Shown here piece after piece: positions 55,601-62,801 of a stretch of 64,000 nt of DNA. The stretch is from assembly GCF_001280085.1 (NCBI RefSeq), contig NZ_LGED01000205.1, positions 1 to 64,000 of the forward strand, in the 5' to 3' direction. The first letter of the stretch is position 1, and every line of letters starts with the position of its first letter. Made by a program: the position numbers and the translations under genes. The stretch is from Saccharothrix sp. NRRL B-16348. Lineage in GTDB: Bacteria; Actinomycetota; Actinomycetes; Mycobacteriales; Pseudonocardiaceae. The notes beneath the pieces were generated by a model, which saw only the letters and a list, made by a program, of their open reading frames with translations, ran no database searches and was not told the origin of the DNA.

Positions 55601-56192
55601 AGGCAACGGCGTGTTCGCCTACGGCCCGTCCGCCGCCTTCCCGACCTCGTCGTTCAACGCCACGAACTACTGGGTGGACGTGGTGGTCGACGCGCCCGCG
55701 CCGCTGCTGCGGACCCTCTTCGAGGTCGCCGACACGCCCGCCGTCGTGACGGTGGCCGACTCGGGACCCGTGCAGCTGGGCACGAAGTTCCGCACGTCGG
55801 CGACGGACGCGGCGGCGGTCGGGATCCGGTTCTACAAAGGACCGCAGAACACCGGCGCCCACACGGCCCACCTGTGGACCGCGAACGGGGTGCTGCTCGC
55901 GTCGGCGACGTTCACCGGCGAGACGGCGAGCGGCTGGCAGCAGGTCGTCTTCGGCACGCCCGTGCCGCTGACCGCCGGCGTCACCTACATCGCGTCGTAC
56001 CACACGAACGCGCCGTACTCGGCCACGCCGGACTTCTTCGGCGCCCACCACGTGAAGGGCTCGTTGACCGGCCTGTCGAGCGCGAGCGGCGGCGGCAACG
56101 GCGTCTTCACCTACGGACCGGCGGGCAGCTTCCCCAACTCGACGTTCAACGCCACGAACTACTGGGTGGACGTCGTGGTGCGGTCCAGCTGA
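52617..56192 (+). CDS. large DMFA2-like protein with three DUF4082 domains
   Basis: A 1191-residue protein. Residues 1-490 resemble the N,N-dimethylformamidase beta-subunit-like domain (YRIDVYRLGYYAGLGARKVA, TSDTTWHAYNGWGGANLYGG, STGHDEYWSGDQRAHVQAA). An Ig-like domain lies at about 510-610, a first DUF4082 domain at 613-760, a cadherin/Big_9-type domain at 770-865, and two more DUF4082 domains to the end. Each DUF4082 copy repeats GIRFYK, LWTANG, ATFTGETASGWQ and TNYWVDVVV. These domains bind carbohydrates or occur on surface proteins. No signal peptide is seen, although the architecture is usually exported. ATG 52617 has GAGG five bases upstream. Two Crp-type sites precede it. Confidence 0.82.
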   Translation: MPLNAIALENQKPGNPASEWDLGGPASPTIEGFATRMSVNRGTTVDFKINTTSSNYRIDVYRLGYYAGLGARKVATIQRTTPSPQPAPGGDPAIGYYDAGNWSVTASWAVPADAVSGVYLAKLVRQDGVTGASHIPFVVRADGTQHDIAFQTSDTTWHAYNGWGGANLYGGNATAAPDGRAYKVSYNRPIRTRDRVGAAAAPQDYLLSAEYAAIRWLERNGYDVAYLAAVDVGPGNVPLTQFKVFLSTGHDEYWSGDQRAHVQAARDAGVHLVFISGNEVYWKTRWEPDITGAPGRTLVCYKETWAGEKIDPSAEWTGTWRDTAATPPSDGGRPENALTGTLFQVDSYRYDVIRVPHPLTRSRFWRDTRVALTPPGGTTDLVPGLLGYEWDESPNNRFRPPGLIRLSSTSLDVHAYLVDYGRTTAAAPATHHLTLYRAPSGAIVFGAGTVFWAFGLDAVHDETSNGTYPPVVVDRAVQQTMVNLFADMTVQPTTRQGDLVAATASTDVTPPTAVIAAPANGASVVQQQRVVVSGTASDVGGVVAAVEVSTDGGTSWRAAQGTASWTFDWWPRLPGQHTIRVRAVDDSLNVQSPAASVAVTVTPAASVRLFDPTDVPFALRTAEHAALELGVRFSVNTAGSATGIRFYKNPHVTGAHTAHLWSADGTLLATATFTGETASGWQQANFPAPVALSRGATYIASYHNVGFYSADPNYYTTARTGGAVTAPAGDNGVFAYGASATFPANTFRGTNYWVDVVFARAGGAGNLPPVAGNDGGFTTNQGTAIVIPAAALLANDSDPNGYPLSITGADNPVNGTVTWSAAAQAVTFTPSAGFAGLATFRYTITNGHNAPVSATVSVSVLAAAVRQTLFRPTDTPAVAGFDDPHPVNLGVKFHCTTTGAKAKGVRFYKAPQNSGTHAARLWTANGTLLASATFTGETASGWQEATFPTPVDLTAGTTYVASYHTTAGNYAVTGNFFANAHTRDALVAPSSAGSAGNGVFAYGPSAAFPTSSFNATNYWVDVVVDAPAPLLRTLFEVADTPAVVTVADSGPVQLGTKFRTSATDAAAVGIRFYKGPQNTGAHTAHLWTANGVLLASATFTGETASGWQQVVFGTPVPLTAGVTYIASYHTNAPYSATPDFFGAHHVKGSLTGLSSASGGGNGVFTYGPAGSFPNSTFNATNYWVDVVVRSS

Positions 56193-56596
56193 GCGCGGCC
56201 GGTGTGGCGCAGCCACAGCAGCCCGAGCACGGGCAGCACGAGCGGCACGAACCCGTAGCCGCCGCCGAAGTCCGACCACACCGTGGCCTCGGGGAACGCC
56301 GCCGGGGCCACGAGGCTGGCCGCGCCGACCACCAGCACGCCCGCCAGCTCGACCCCGCACGCGAGGTAGGCGATCCGCCGTGACACGACACCGGCCAGCG
56401 CGGCGGTGGCCACGAGGTACACGACCGCGGCGAACGCCGACAGCACGTACGCCAGCGGCGCCTGGTCGAACCGGGTGGCGATCTGCACCGCCGACCGGGC
56501 CGTGGCCGCGACGGCGAAGATCCCGTACACGGCGATCAGCATCCGGCCGGGCCCGGACCTGGTCGTGCGCTTCAGCTCGTCGCGCCGCTCAGCCAT
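56159..56596 (-). CDS. four-helix membrane protein of unknown function
   Basis: A 145-residue protein with four hydrophobic helices (MLIAVYGIFAVAATARSAVQ, YVLSAFAAVVYLVATAALAG, CGVELAGVLVVGAASLVAP, GFVPLVLPVLGLLWLRHTG). Its ATG overlaps the stop of the preceding membrane gene by eight bases, so it is the third gene of a coupled set. Its end overlaps the converging DUF4082 gene by 34 bases. Confidence 0.7.
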   Translation of the reverse strand: MAERRDELKRTTRSGPGRMLIAVYGIFAVAATARSAVQIATRFDQAPLAYVLSAFAAVVYLVATAALAGVVSRRIAYLACGVELAGVLVVGAASLVAPAAFPEATVWSDFGGGYGFVPLVLPVLGLLWLRHTGRAQLDRTTTSTQ

Positions 56597-57023
56597 GGGT
56601 CGCCCACAGCTGGTTCAGCCGCAGGACCATCACCGGCACGCTCAGGCACGCCACGGCCAGCACCCCGGCACCCCACCTCGACCGGTCGCCCAACGCCCAG
56701 AACGCCCCGACCGGCAGCACCGCCACCACCGCGACCAGGTAGCCGAAGAACGTGGGCGCGTCCAGGCCGGGGTGGTCGGCGGTCAGCACGGTGATCGTCG
56801 CCGCCACCGCCTGCACGAGCAGCCCGACTTCCAGCAGCACGACGACCGCGGCCAGGCCGAGGGTGGGCTTGGTGGCGAGCGTGATGGGCCGGTCGGCGAC
56901 GACCAGGACCAGCGACCACAGGGCCGCGACGAGCGCCACGACCGTCAACGCGGTCGCGAGGACAGGGATCATCTTCAGCTTCCCGGTCGAGCGGAGGTAC
57001 GCGGCCAACCTACCCCGCGTCAC
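56589..57023 (-). CDS. membrane protein coupled to GNAT gene
   Basis: A 144-residue protein with about four hydrophobic helices (MIPVLATALTVVALVAALWS, LVLVVADRPI, GLAAVVVLLEVGLLVQAVAA, FGYLVAVVAVLPVGAFWALG). GTG 57021-57023 overlaps the GNAT stop as GTGA, a strong sign of coupling. The family is not recognised. Confidence 0.7.
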   Translation of the reverse strand: MTRGRLAAYLRSTGKLKMIPVLATALTVVALVAALWSLVLVVADRPITLATKPTLGLAAVVVLLEVGLLVQAVAATITVLTADHPGLDAPTFFGYLVAVVAVLPVGAFWALGDRSRWGAGVLAVACLSVPVMVLRLNQLWATHG

Positions 57024-57472
57024 GACAAGGTCAGCTTGAAGCCCTCGTGGGACTGGGCGAACCCGAGGCGGCGGTAGAACCGGTGCGCCTCCACGCGGGA
57101 CTTGTCGGACGTGAACTGGACGACGACACAACCCCGGGCCCTCGCCTCGTCGATCGCCCACCGCATCAGCCGCTCACCCAACCCCTGCCCGCGCAGCGCG
57201 GACGCCACCCGCACCGCCTCGACCTGCGCCCTCGCCGCACCCCGCCGCGACAGGCCGCGCAACACCGTGAGCTGGAGCGTGCCCACGACCTCGCCCTCCC
57301 GTTCGGCCACCGCCAGCACCTCGTGCCCGGCCGCGTCGATCGCCTCGAACGCCCGCAGGTAGGGCGCCAGGTCGTCCGGTGACTCGCGCCGCGCGCCCAA
57401 GTCGTCGTCGGCGAGCAGGGCGACGATCGCGGGCACGTCCTCGACGGTGGCACGACGGATGATCACTGGCAC
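57020..57472 (-). CDS. GNAT-family N-acetyltransferase
   Basis: A 150-residue GNAT acetyltransferase. Acetyl-CoA motif A is VEAVRVASALRGQGLGERLM (RxxGxG/A form), followed by RFYRRLGFAQSHEGFKL. The opening IIRRATVEDVPAIVALLADD is typical. GTG 57470-57472. It heads a three-gene coupled set with two small membrane proteins. Substrate unknown. Confidence 0.87.
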   Translation of the reverse strand: MPVIIRRATVEDVPAIVALLADDDLGARRESPDDLAPYLRAFEAIDAAGHEVLAVAEREGEVVGTLQLTVLRGLSRRGAARAQVEAVRVASALRGQGLGERLMRWAIDEARARGCVVVQFTSDKSRVEAHRFYRRLGFAQSHEGFKLTLS

Positions 57473-57575
57473 GGTCCTCCCTGGTGGCTGGTCCCCAGCC
57501 CATCACATGCAGCGAACCGGTGCGGATCGTGTGCCCGACGCGATACACAGGGGTGTCGACGGTGGAGGAGGGTCC

Positions 57576-60500
57576 GTGGAGCCGGTGGTCCTGCGGGTGG
57601 GCGGCACGCTGGTCGGTTCGGCGATGAAGCTGTGGCTGACCCACCGCAAGGGCCGGGCCGAGCGGACCAGGCCGCTGGTGGACCTCGTCGGGGCGCGGCT
57701 GACCGACGACTTCCAGCGGCGGCGGTTCAACCGCGAGGTCGAGGCGCTGGTCGACGTGGTCGCCGAACGGCTGCTGCCGCTGTGCCGGCAGGAGGTGCCG
57801 GGCCTGCCCGAGCACGAACGGCTCGCCGCGATGGCCGAGGTGGTGTCGGCGTTCGAGCACGCCGACCTGTCCGACGCGGGGCTGTTCGACGTCGACGTCG
57901 ACCCGGCGAAGCTGGCCCGCAGGCTGCGCGCCGGGTTGCCGGGCGGCGCCGGGCTCGGCGAGGCGGCGACGTGGTTCCACACCGTGCTGCTGGACGAGTG
58001 CTGCGCGTGCTTCGTCCAGCTCGTCGTGCACCTGACGCCGTTCGCGGCACGGGCGAGCGCCGAGCTGCTGGGCCGGGTGTCCGGCCTGGCCGACCAGGTG
58101 GGTCACGTGCTCGCCCGGCTGCCCGCGCCCACGCTGATGGCGCCCCAGGGCACCGCGAACGACGCCGAGTTCCGCACCCGGTACCTGCGGCTGGTCAGCG
58201 AGTCGCTGGACGACATCGAGCTGTTCGGCGTGGACGTGCGCCGCTTCCGGCCGCGGACCACGCTGAGCGTCGCGTACATCAGCCTGTCGGTCAGCGGGGC
58301 GCGACGGCGCGCGCACCCGGCCGACGAGGTGACGCGGTGGCGTGACGGGGCGCAGGACGCGCAGGACGGCGCGGTGCGGGTGGAGCACGCCCTGGCCGCC
58401 CACGACCGCCTCCTCATCCGGGGCGAGGCCGGGTCGGGCAAGTCGACGCTGTTGCGCTGGCTGGCGGTCAACGCGGCGCGCGGCGCGTTCCGGGGCGAGC
58501 TGGCGGACCTCAACGGCCGGGTGCCGTTCCTGATCGAGCTGCGCGGTCACGCCGGGCGCGGCTTACCCGGTCCCGAGGGGTTCGTGGAGGACACCGCGCA
58601 GCCGTTGGCCGCCGTGATGCCGCCCGGTTTCGTGCACCGGCAGCTGGAGTCCGGGCACGCGCTGGTGCTCGTGGACGGCGTGGACGAGCTGCCGGCGGCC
58701 GAACGCGGGGCGGTGCGGGGGTGGCTGGGCACGCTGAGCCGGGCGTTCCCGGACGTCCGGTGGGTGCTGACGTCCCGTCCCGGCGCGGCGACGGCGGGGT
58801 GGCTGACGGCGGAGGGCTTCGGGTCGGCGTTCCTGGAGCGGATGAGCGCGGCCGACGTCCGCGCGTTGATCCGCCACTGGCACCAGGCCGCGCGGGACGC
58901 GGGCGGGCTGCCGTGCGACGAAGCGGACCTGCCCCGGCACGAGGGCGCGTTGCTGAGCCGGTTGGACGCCAACCCGCACCTGCGGGCGCTGGCCACCACT
59001 CCCCTGCTGTGCGCGATGCTCTGCGCGCTCAACCTCGACCGGCGCACGTTCCTGCCCCGTGACCGCCTGGAGCTGTACCGGACGGCGCTGACGCTGCTGC
59101 TGGACCGCCGTGACGCCGAGCGCCACATCCCCGGCGCGAGCGAGTTGGCCGGCCAGGACCGCCGTCACCTGCTGCGCCACCTGGCCTGGCGGCTGTCGAT
59201 CAACGGCCGGTCCGAGCTGAGCCGCGAGGAGGCGGTGCGGCGCCTGGCCGAACGACTCGCCGCGATGCCACGCGTGCCGCACGACGCGGAGACCGTGCTC
59301 GACCACCTCGTCCACCGCAGCGGCGTGGTGCGCGAACCGGTGACCGGCCGGATCGACTTCGTGCACCGCAGCTTCCAGGAGTTCCTGACCGCGGAGGAGG
59401 CCGCCGACCAGGGCGACATCGGCCTGCTGGTGGACCACGCCCACCTGGACCAGTGGCGGGACGTCGTGGTGATGGCGGCGGGCCTGGCCAACGCCCCGCT
59501 GCGCGCCGAACTCCTGTCCGGCCTGCTCGACCGCGCCGACGCCGAACCGCGACGCCGCCGCCGGCTCCACCTCCTCGCCGCGGCGGCGATGGAGGCCGAC
59601 CCCGCCCTGGCCCCGGACCTCGCCGAACGCATGGAACGCTGCCTGGCCGACCTCCTGCCACCCCGCCGCGCCGTGGAAGCCCGGTCGTTGGCGGCAGGCG
59701 GCGAAGTCCTGCTCCCCCGCCTGCTCCTCGACCCGCGCGACCTGTCGGAGGCCGCCGCCGCGGCCACCGTGCGCACCGCCGCGTTGATCAACGGCCCGGA
59801 CGCCTGGCCGGTGCTCGAACGCTTCGCCCAAGACCCGCGCCACGACGTCCAACGCGAGCTGATCAAAGCGTGGCCCTACTTCGACCCGGGCGAGTACGCC
59901 GACCGGGTCCTCGCCGACGCGCCGCTCCTGGACGGGGAGATCATGGTGGACGACGAGGCCCTCCTGCCCCACGTCGCCAAGCTGCGCCGCCTCAGCGGGC
60001 TCCGGGTGGAGTTGGCGGACCTGGCCGACCTGGGGCCGCTCGCCGGCCTGGCGTTGGAGCGCCTGTACTTCTACCCGCGCGGCGGTCAGTCGGTCGACTT
60101 GTCCGAACTCCGGGCGCTGCCCCGGTTGGCCGGGCTGGGGGTGAAGAACCTGGCGTCCACCGCCGATCTGGCCCCGCTCGCGGGCCTCCCCCGGCTGGAG
60201 CAGTTGGCGCTCTACGACTTCCCCACCGGCCTCGACCCGGCGCCGCTCGGCGCGCTGGAGGCGCTGCGCGACCTCGACCTCGGCGACCTCGGAAAAGGGC
60301 GACCGCTGGGGTTCGAGGGAGGGCTGCGAGCACTCGCCGAGTACGCGCCGCACCTGACGAGCCTCGGGTTCTACCAGGTCGACGGGCTCGGTGACCTCGC
60401 TGAACTGGCGCATTTCCCCGCATTGCGGAGGTTGTCGTTACGCCTCTGCGGGGCGCTCGACCTGTCGCGGCTCGACGCGGCGACCTCCCTGACGACTCTC

Positions 60501-60707
60501 CAGATCTCCACGACGGCCCACGCCGAGTACCTCGAACAGATCAGGGCGCTGTCCGGGGTTCAGGTGTTGGAGATCCTGTCCAGCCGGGACGACACCCGGG
60601 ACATCGACCTGTCCCCCTTGAGCGACCGGCGGATGACGGTCCGCGTCTACGCGAACCGCCACCGCGTCGTGGGAGCGGGCAAGAGGATCAAGGTCGAGCG
60701 GATCTGA
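57576..60707 (+). CDS. NACHT NTPase with N-terminal helical domain and C-terminal leucine-rich repeats
   Basis: A 1043-residue STAND-type protein. The N-terminal helical region (about 1-190) is followed by NACHT. Its P-loop is LLIRGEAGSGKSTLLRWLA (about 280-298), its Walker B ALVLVDGVDELPAAE (about 361-375), with a sensor arginine in WVLTSRPG and winged-helix block RIDFVHRSFQEFLTAEEA. The last part (about 805-1030) has leucine-rich repeats (LRVELADLADLGPLAGLALE, LPRLAGLGVKNLASTADLAP). GTG 57576 has GGAGGAGGG upstream. Bacterial NACHT proteins of this form include antiphage defence proteins; here it stands alone, so defence is an inference. Its end overlaps the amidohydrolase gene by 20 bases. 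Confidence 0.87.
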   Translation: MEPVVLRVGGTLVGSAMKLWLTHRKGRAERTRPLVDLVGARLTDDFQRRRFNREVEALVDVVAERLLPLCRQEVPGLPEHERLAAMAEVVSAFEHADLSDAGLFDVDVDPAKLARRLRAGLPGGAGLGEAATWFHTVLLDECCACFVQLVVHLTPFAARASAELLGRVSGLADQVGHVLARLPAPTLMAPQGTANDAEFRTRYLRLVSESLDDIELFGVDVRRFRPRTTLSVAYISLSVSGARRRAHPADEVTRWRDGAQDAQDGAVRVEHALAAHDRLLIRGEAGSGKSTLLRWLAVNAARGAFRGELADLNGRVPFLIELRGHAGRGLPGPEGFVEDTAQPLAAVMPPGFVHRQLESGHALVLVDGVDELPAAERGAVRGWLGTLSRAFPDVRWVLTSRPGAATAGWLTAEGFGSAFLERMSAADVRALIRHWHQAARDAGGLPCDEADLPRHEGALLSRLDANPHLRALATTPLLCAMLCALNLDRRTFLPRDRLELYRTALTLLLDRRDAERHIPGASELAGQDRRHLLRHLAWRLSINGRSELSREEAVRRLAERLAAMPRVPHDAETVLDHLVHRSGVVREPVTGRIDFVHRSFQEFLTAEEAADQGDIGLLVDHAHLDQWRDVVVMAAGLANAPLRAELLSGLLDRADAEPRRRRRLHLLAAAAMEADPALAPDLAERMERCLADLLPPRRAVEARSLAAGGEVLLPRLLLDPRDLSEAAAAATVRTAALINGPDAWPVLERFAQDPRHDVQRELIKAWPYFDPGEYADRVLADAPLLDGEIMVDDEALLPHVAKLRRLSGLRVELADLADLGPLAGLALERLYFYPRGGQSVDLSELRALPRLAGLGVKNLASTADLAPLAGLPRLEQLALYDFPTGLDPAPLGALEALRDLDLGDLGKGRPLGFEGGLRALAEYAPHLTSLGFYQVDGLGDLAELAHFPALRRLSLRLCGALDLSRLDAATSLTTLQISTTAHAEYLEQIRALSGVQVLEILSSRDDTRDIDLSPLSDRRMTVRVYANRHRVVGAGKRIKVERI

Positions 60708-61797
60708 CCCCGCGCCGCCACACGGCGGCCACCGACGCGGTGGCCGTGATGTCGGTGGTCGGGTCGCCGTCCACCAGCAGCAGGTCCGCGCGCAGGCCCG
60801 GCTCCACCCGTCCCCGATCGGTGAGTCCGAAGTGGACCGCGGGCACGCTGGTCGCCGCGGCCAGGGCCTCCGGCGGGGTCAGGCCGGCGGCGGTGAGCAG
60901 CGCCAGTTCGCGGTGCATGGCGACGCCGTGCCGCGGCGCCCACGGGTTGGCGTCCGTGCCCGCAACGATCGGCACCCCGGCCTCGTGCAGCACCCGTGCC
61001 GCGTGCACGGCGTGCTCGAAGCTGCCGTGCGCGGCGTGGTCGACGGTGGCCGTCGGGCCGCTGATGGACTCGAAGTACACGAGCGTGCTGACCACGAAGA
61101 CGCCCCGTTGCGCGACCCAACCCACCAGGTCGTCACCGGCGTCGCACCACACGTGCGCCAGGCCGTCGACCCCGGCGTCCACCGCGATCCCGACCTCCTT
61201 CGCGGTGATGGCGTGGGCGATGACCTTCAGCCCGTGTCCGTGCGCCGCGTCCACCAACGCCTCCACCACCTCCGGCGCGAGGACGGGCAGGTCCACGCCG
61301 TGCACGGCGCCGTCGTCGATCACGACCTTCAGGTAGTCCACGCCCTCCGCCACCCGTGCCGCGACGAACGCCCGCGCCGCCGCCACGTCGGCCACCGTCT
61401 CGAACGGTCGCGCGGCGTCGCCCAGCTCGTCGCCGATCGACGCCAGCAGCTGGCTCGGGTGGCCGCCGGGCGCGGTGGCGAGCAGGCCGGCGCTGCGCAG
61501 GTCGGCGACGTCGTCGCGGGACGCGGCCAGCTCGCGCTGCCGGGCCAGGTTGCCCGGCAGGCAGAACATGTCCAGCTCGGTCGTCACACCGGCCGCCAGC
61601 GCCTGCGCCAGGCTGCCGTCGAACGCGTGGGTGTGCCCGTCGATCAGGCCGGGCAGCAGGGTCCTGCACCGGCCGTCCACCTCGACGTCGCACCGACCAC
61701 CTGGCTCGGCGATCAGCGCGCCGTCGATCAGCACGTCGGCACGCGGCACGACGCGGTGGCCGTCGAACACGCGCACGTCACGGATCAGGGTTCGCAT
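60688..61797 (-). CDS. amidohydrolase-family protein
   Basis: A 369-residue cytoplasmic metal-dependent hydrolase. Metal ligands are in LLPGLIDGHTHAFDG (HxH), YLKVVIDDGA, VIAHAITAKEV and the Asp of VAGTDANPWAP. The C-terminal block AVHFGLTDRGRVEPGLRADL is family-typical. ATG 61795-61797 has GGAGGGAG upstream. It is divergent from the ECF41 sigma factor gene, and the shared gap holds mirrored GTCACAGTCC elements, so it may be a target of that sigma factor. Substrate unknown. Confidence 0.87.
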   Translation of the reverse strand: MRTLIRDVRVFDGHRVVPRADVLIDGALIAEPGGRCDVEVDGRCRTLLPGLIDGHTHAFDGSLAQALAAGVTTELDMFCLPGNLARQRELAASRDDVADLRSAGLLATAPGGHPSQLLASIGDELGDAARPFETVADVAAARAFVAARVAEGVDYLKVVIDDGAVHGVDLPVLAPEVVEALVDAAHGHGLKVIAHAITAKEVGIAVDAGVDGLAHVWCDAGDDLVGWVAQRGVFVVSTLVYFESISGPTATVDHAAHGSFEHAVHAARVLHEAGVPIVAGTDANPWAPRHGVAMHRELALLTAAGLTPPEALAAATSVPAVHFGLTDRGRVEPGLRADLLLVDGDPTTDITATASVAAVWRRGVRSARP

Positions 61798-61849
61798 GGT
61801 GTCTCCCTCCAACGGGTCGAGTCGCCAACCAAGAGGGAACGCGCCCCGC

Positions 61850-61893
61850 GGACTGTGACCTGATGAGGTCCACGTCACATCACGTCACAGTCC
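61850..61893. promoter_or_regulatory. mirrored promoter elements between amidohydrolase and ECF41 sigma
   Basis: GGACTGTGAC (61850-61859) and its exact complement GTCACAGTCC (61884-61893) face outwards. Each contains GTCACA, close to the ECF41 -35 consensus TGTCACA; 16 bases further out the plus strand has GCTC and the minus strand CCCT where CGTC would be expected. They could be the -35 elements of two divergent sigma-dependent promoters, or an operator. Confidence 0.5.
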
Positions 61894-61935
61894 ACCCCTC
61901 CCTTCGCTCTTAGATGCGACACGAGGGAGGGACCC

Positions 61936-62784
61936 ATGGGTGGCACGGACGCGTTCGTCGAGCACCGGGAACTGCTGTTCTCCATCGTCTACGGGATGCT
62001 CGGCACGGTCGCCGACACCGAGGACGTGCTCCAGGAGACGTGGCTGTCGTGGGCGCCGAGGAACGACGTCGACAACCCGCGCGCCTACCTGGTCCGGATC
62101 GCGGTCAACCACGCGTTGCGCCGCCGGGAGCGGCAGCGGGCCGGTCGCGAGACCTACCCCGGCCAGTGGCTGCCCGAACCGCTGGTCGGCGACGCGGCGG
62201 ACGAGGTGGTGCGCGGCGAGGAGTTCTCCATGGCCGTGCTGGTGGTGCTGGAGACCCTCACCCCGGCCGAACGCGCGGTGTTCGTGCTGCACGAGGTGTT
62301 CGGCTACGCGCACCCGGAGATCGCGGACATCCTCGGCCGCAGCCCGGCGGCGGTCCGGCAGCTCGCGCACCGGGCGCGCGAGCACGTCGAAGCCCGGCGG
62401 CCCCGGTACGCGGTGGACCCGCGCACCCGGCGGCAGGTGACGGAGCGGTTCATGGCCGCCGCGCTGGGCGGCGACCTCGAAGGACTGCTGCGCGTGCTCG
62501 CGCCGGACGTGACGCTGTGGACCGACGGCGGCGGCAAGGGGCCCGCGACGAGCCTGGAGCCGGTGCACGGCGACGACCGGGTGGCACGGCTGCTGATCGC
62601 CGTCGCCGAGGGCGTCGCGGAGACCATGGACGTGCGGTTCCGCCGCGTGCACGGCGACCCGGCGGTGCTGCTGTTCGCCGACGACGCGCCGTTCGCCGTG
62701 CTGGTGCTGGAAGTCCGCGGCGACCGGGTCGGCGGCGTCTACTCGATCACCAACCCGGACAAGCTCACCCGCGTGCGGCCCTGA
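61936..62784 (+). CDS. ECF41-type RNA polymerase sigma factor (SigJ-like)
   Basis: A 282-residue extracytoplasmic-function sigma factor. Sigma region 2 lies at about 8-70 (ELLFSIVYGMLGTVADTEDV, LQETWLSW) and region 4 at about 105-160 (TLTPAERAVFVLHEVFGYAH, SPAAVRQLAHRAREH). A fused SnoaL-like C-terminal domain carries the ECF41 marks WLPEPL (78-83), DGGGK and a final NPDKL. In this group the extra domain controls activity without a separate anti-sigma factor. ATG 61936 with GGGAGGG upstream. The divergent amidohydrolase is the likely target. Confidence 0.93.
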   Translation: MGGTDAFVEHRELLFSIVYGMLGTVADTEDVLQETWLSWAPRNDVDNPRAYLVRIAVNHALRRRERQRAGRETYPGQWLPEPLVGDAADEVVRGEEFSMAVLVVLETLTPAERAVFVLHEVFGYAHPEIADILGRSPAAVRQLAHRAREHVEARRPRYAVDPRTRRQVTERFMAAALGGDLEGLLRVLAPDVTLWTDGGGKGPATSLEPVHGDDRVARLLIAVAEGVAETMDVRFRRVHGDPAVLLFADDAPFAVLVLEVRGDRVGGVYSITNPDKLTRVRP

Positions 62785-62801
62785 GGCTCAAGATCCGTGG
62801 C

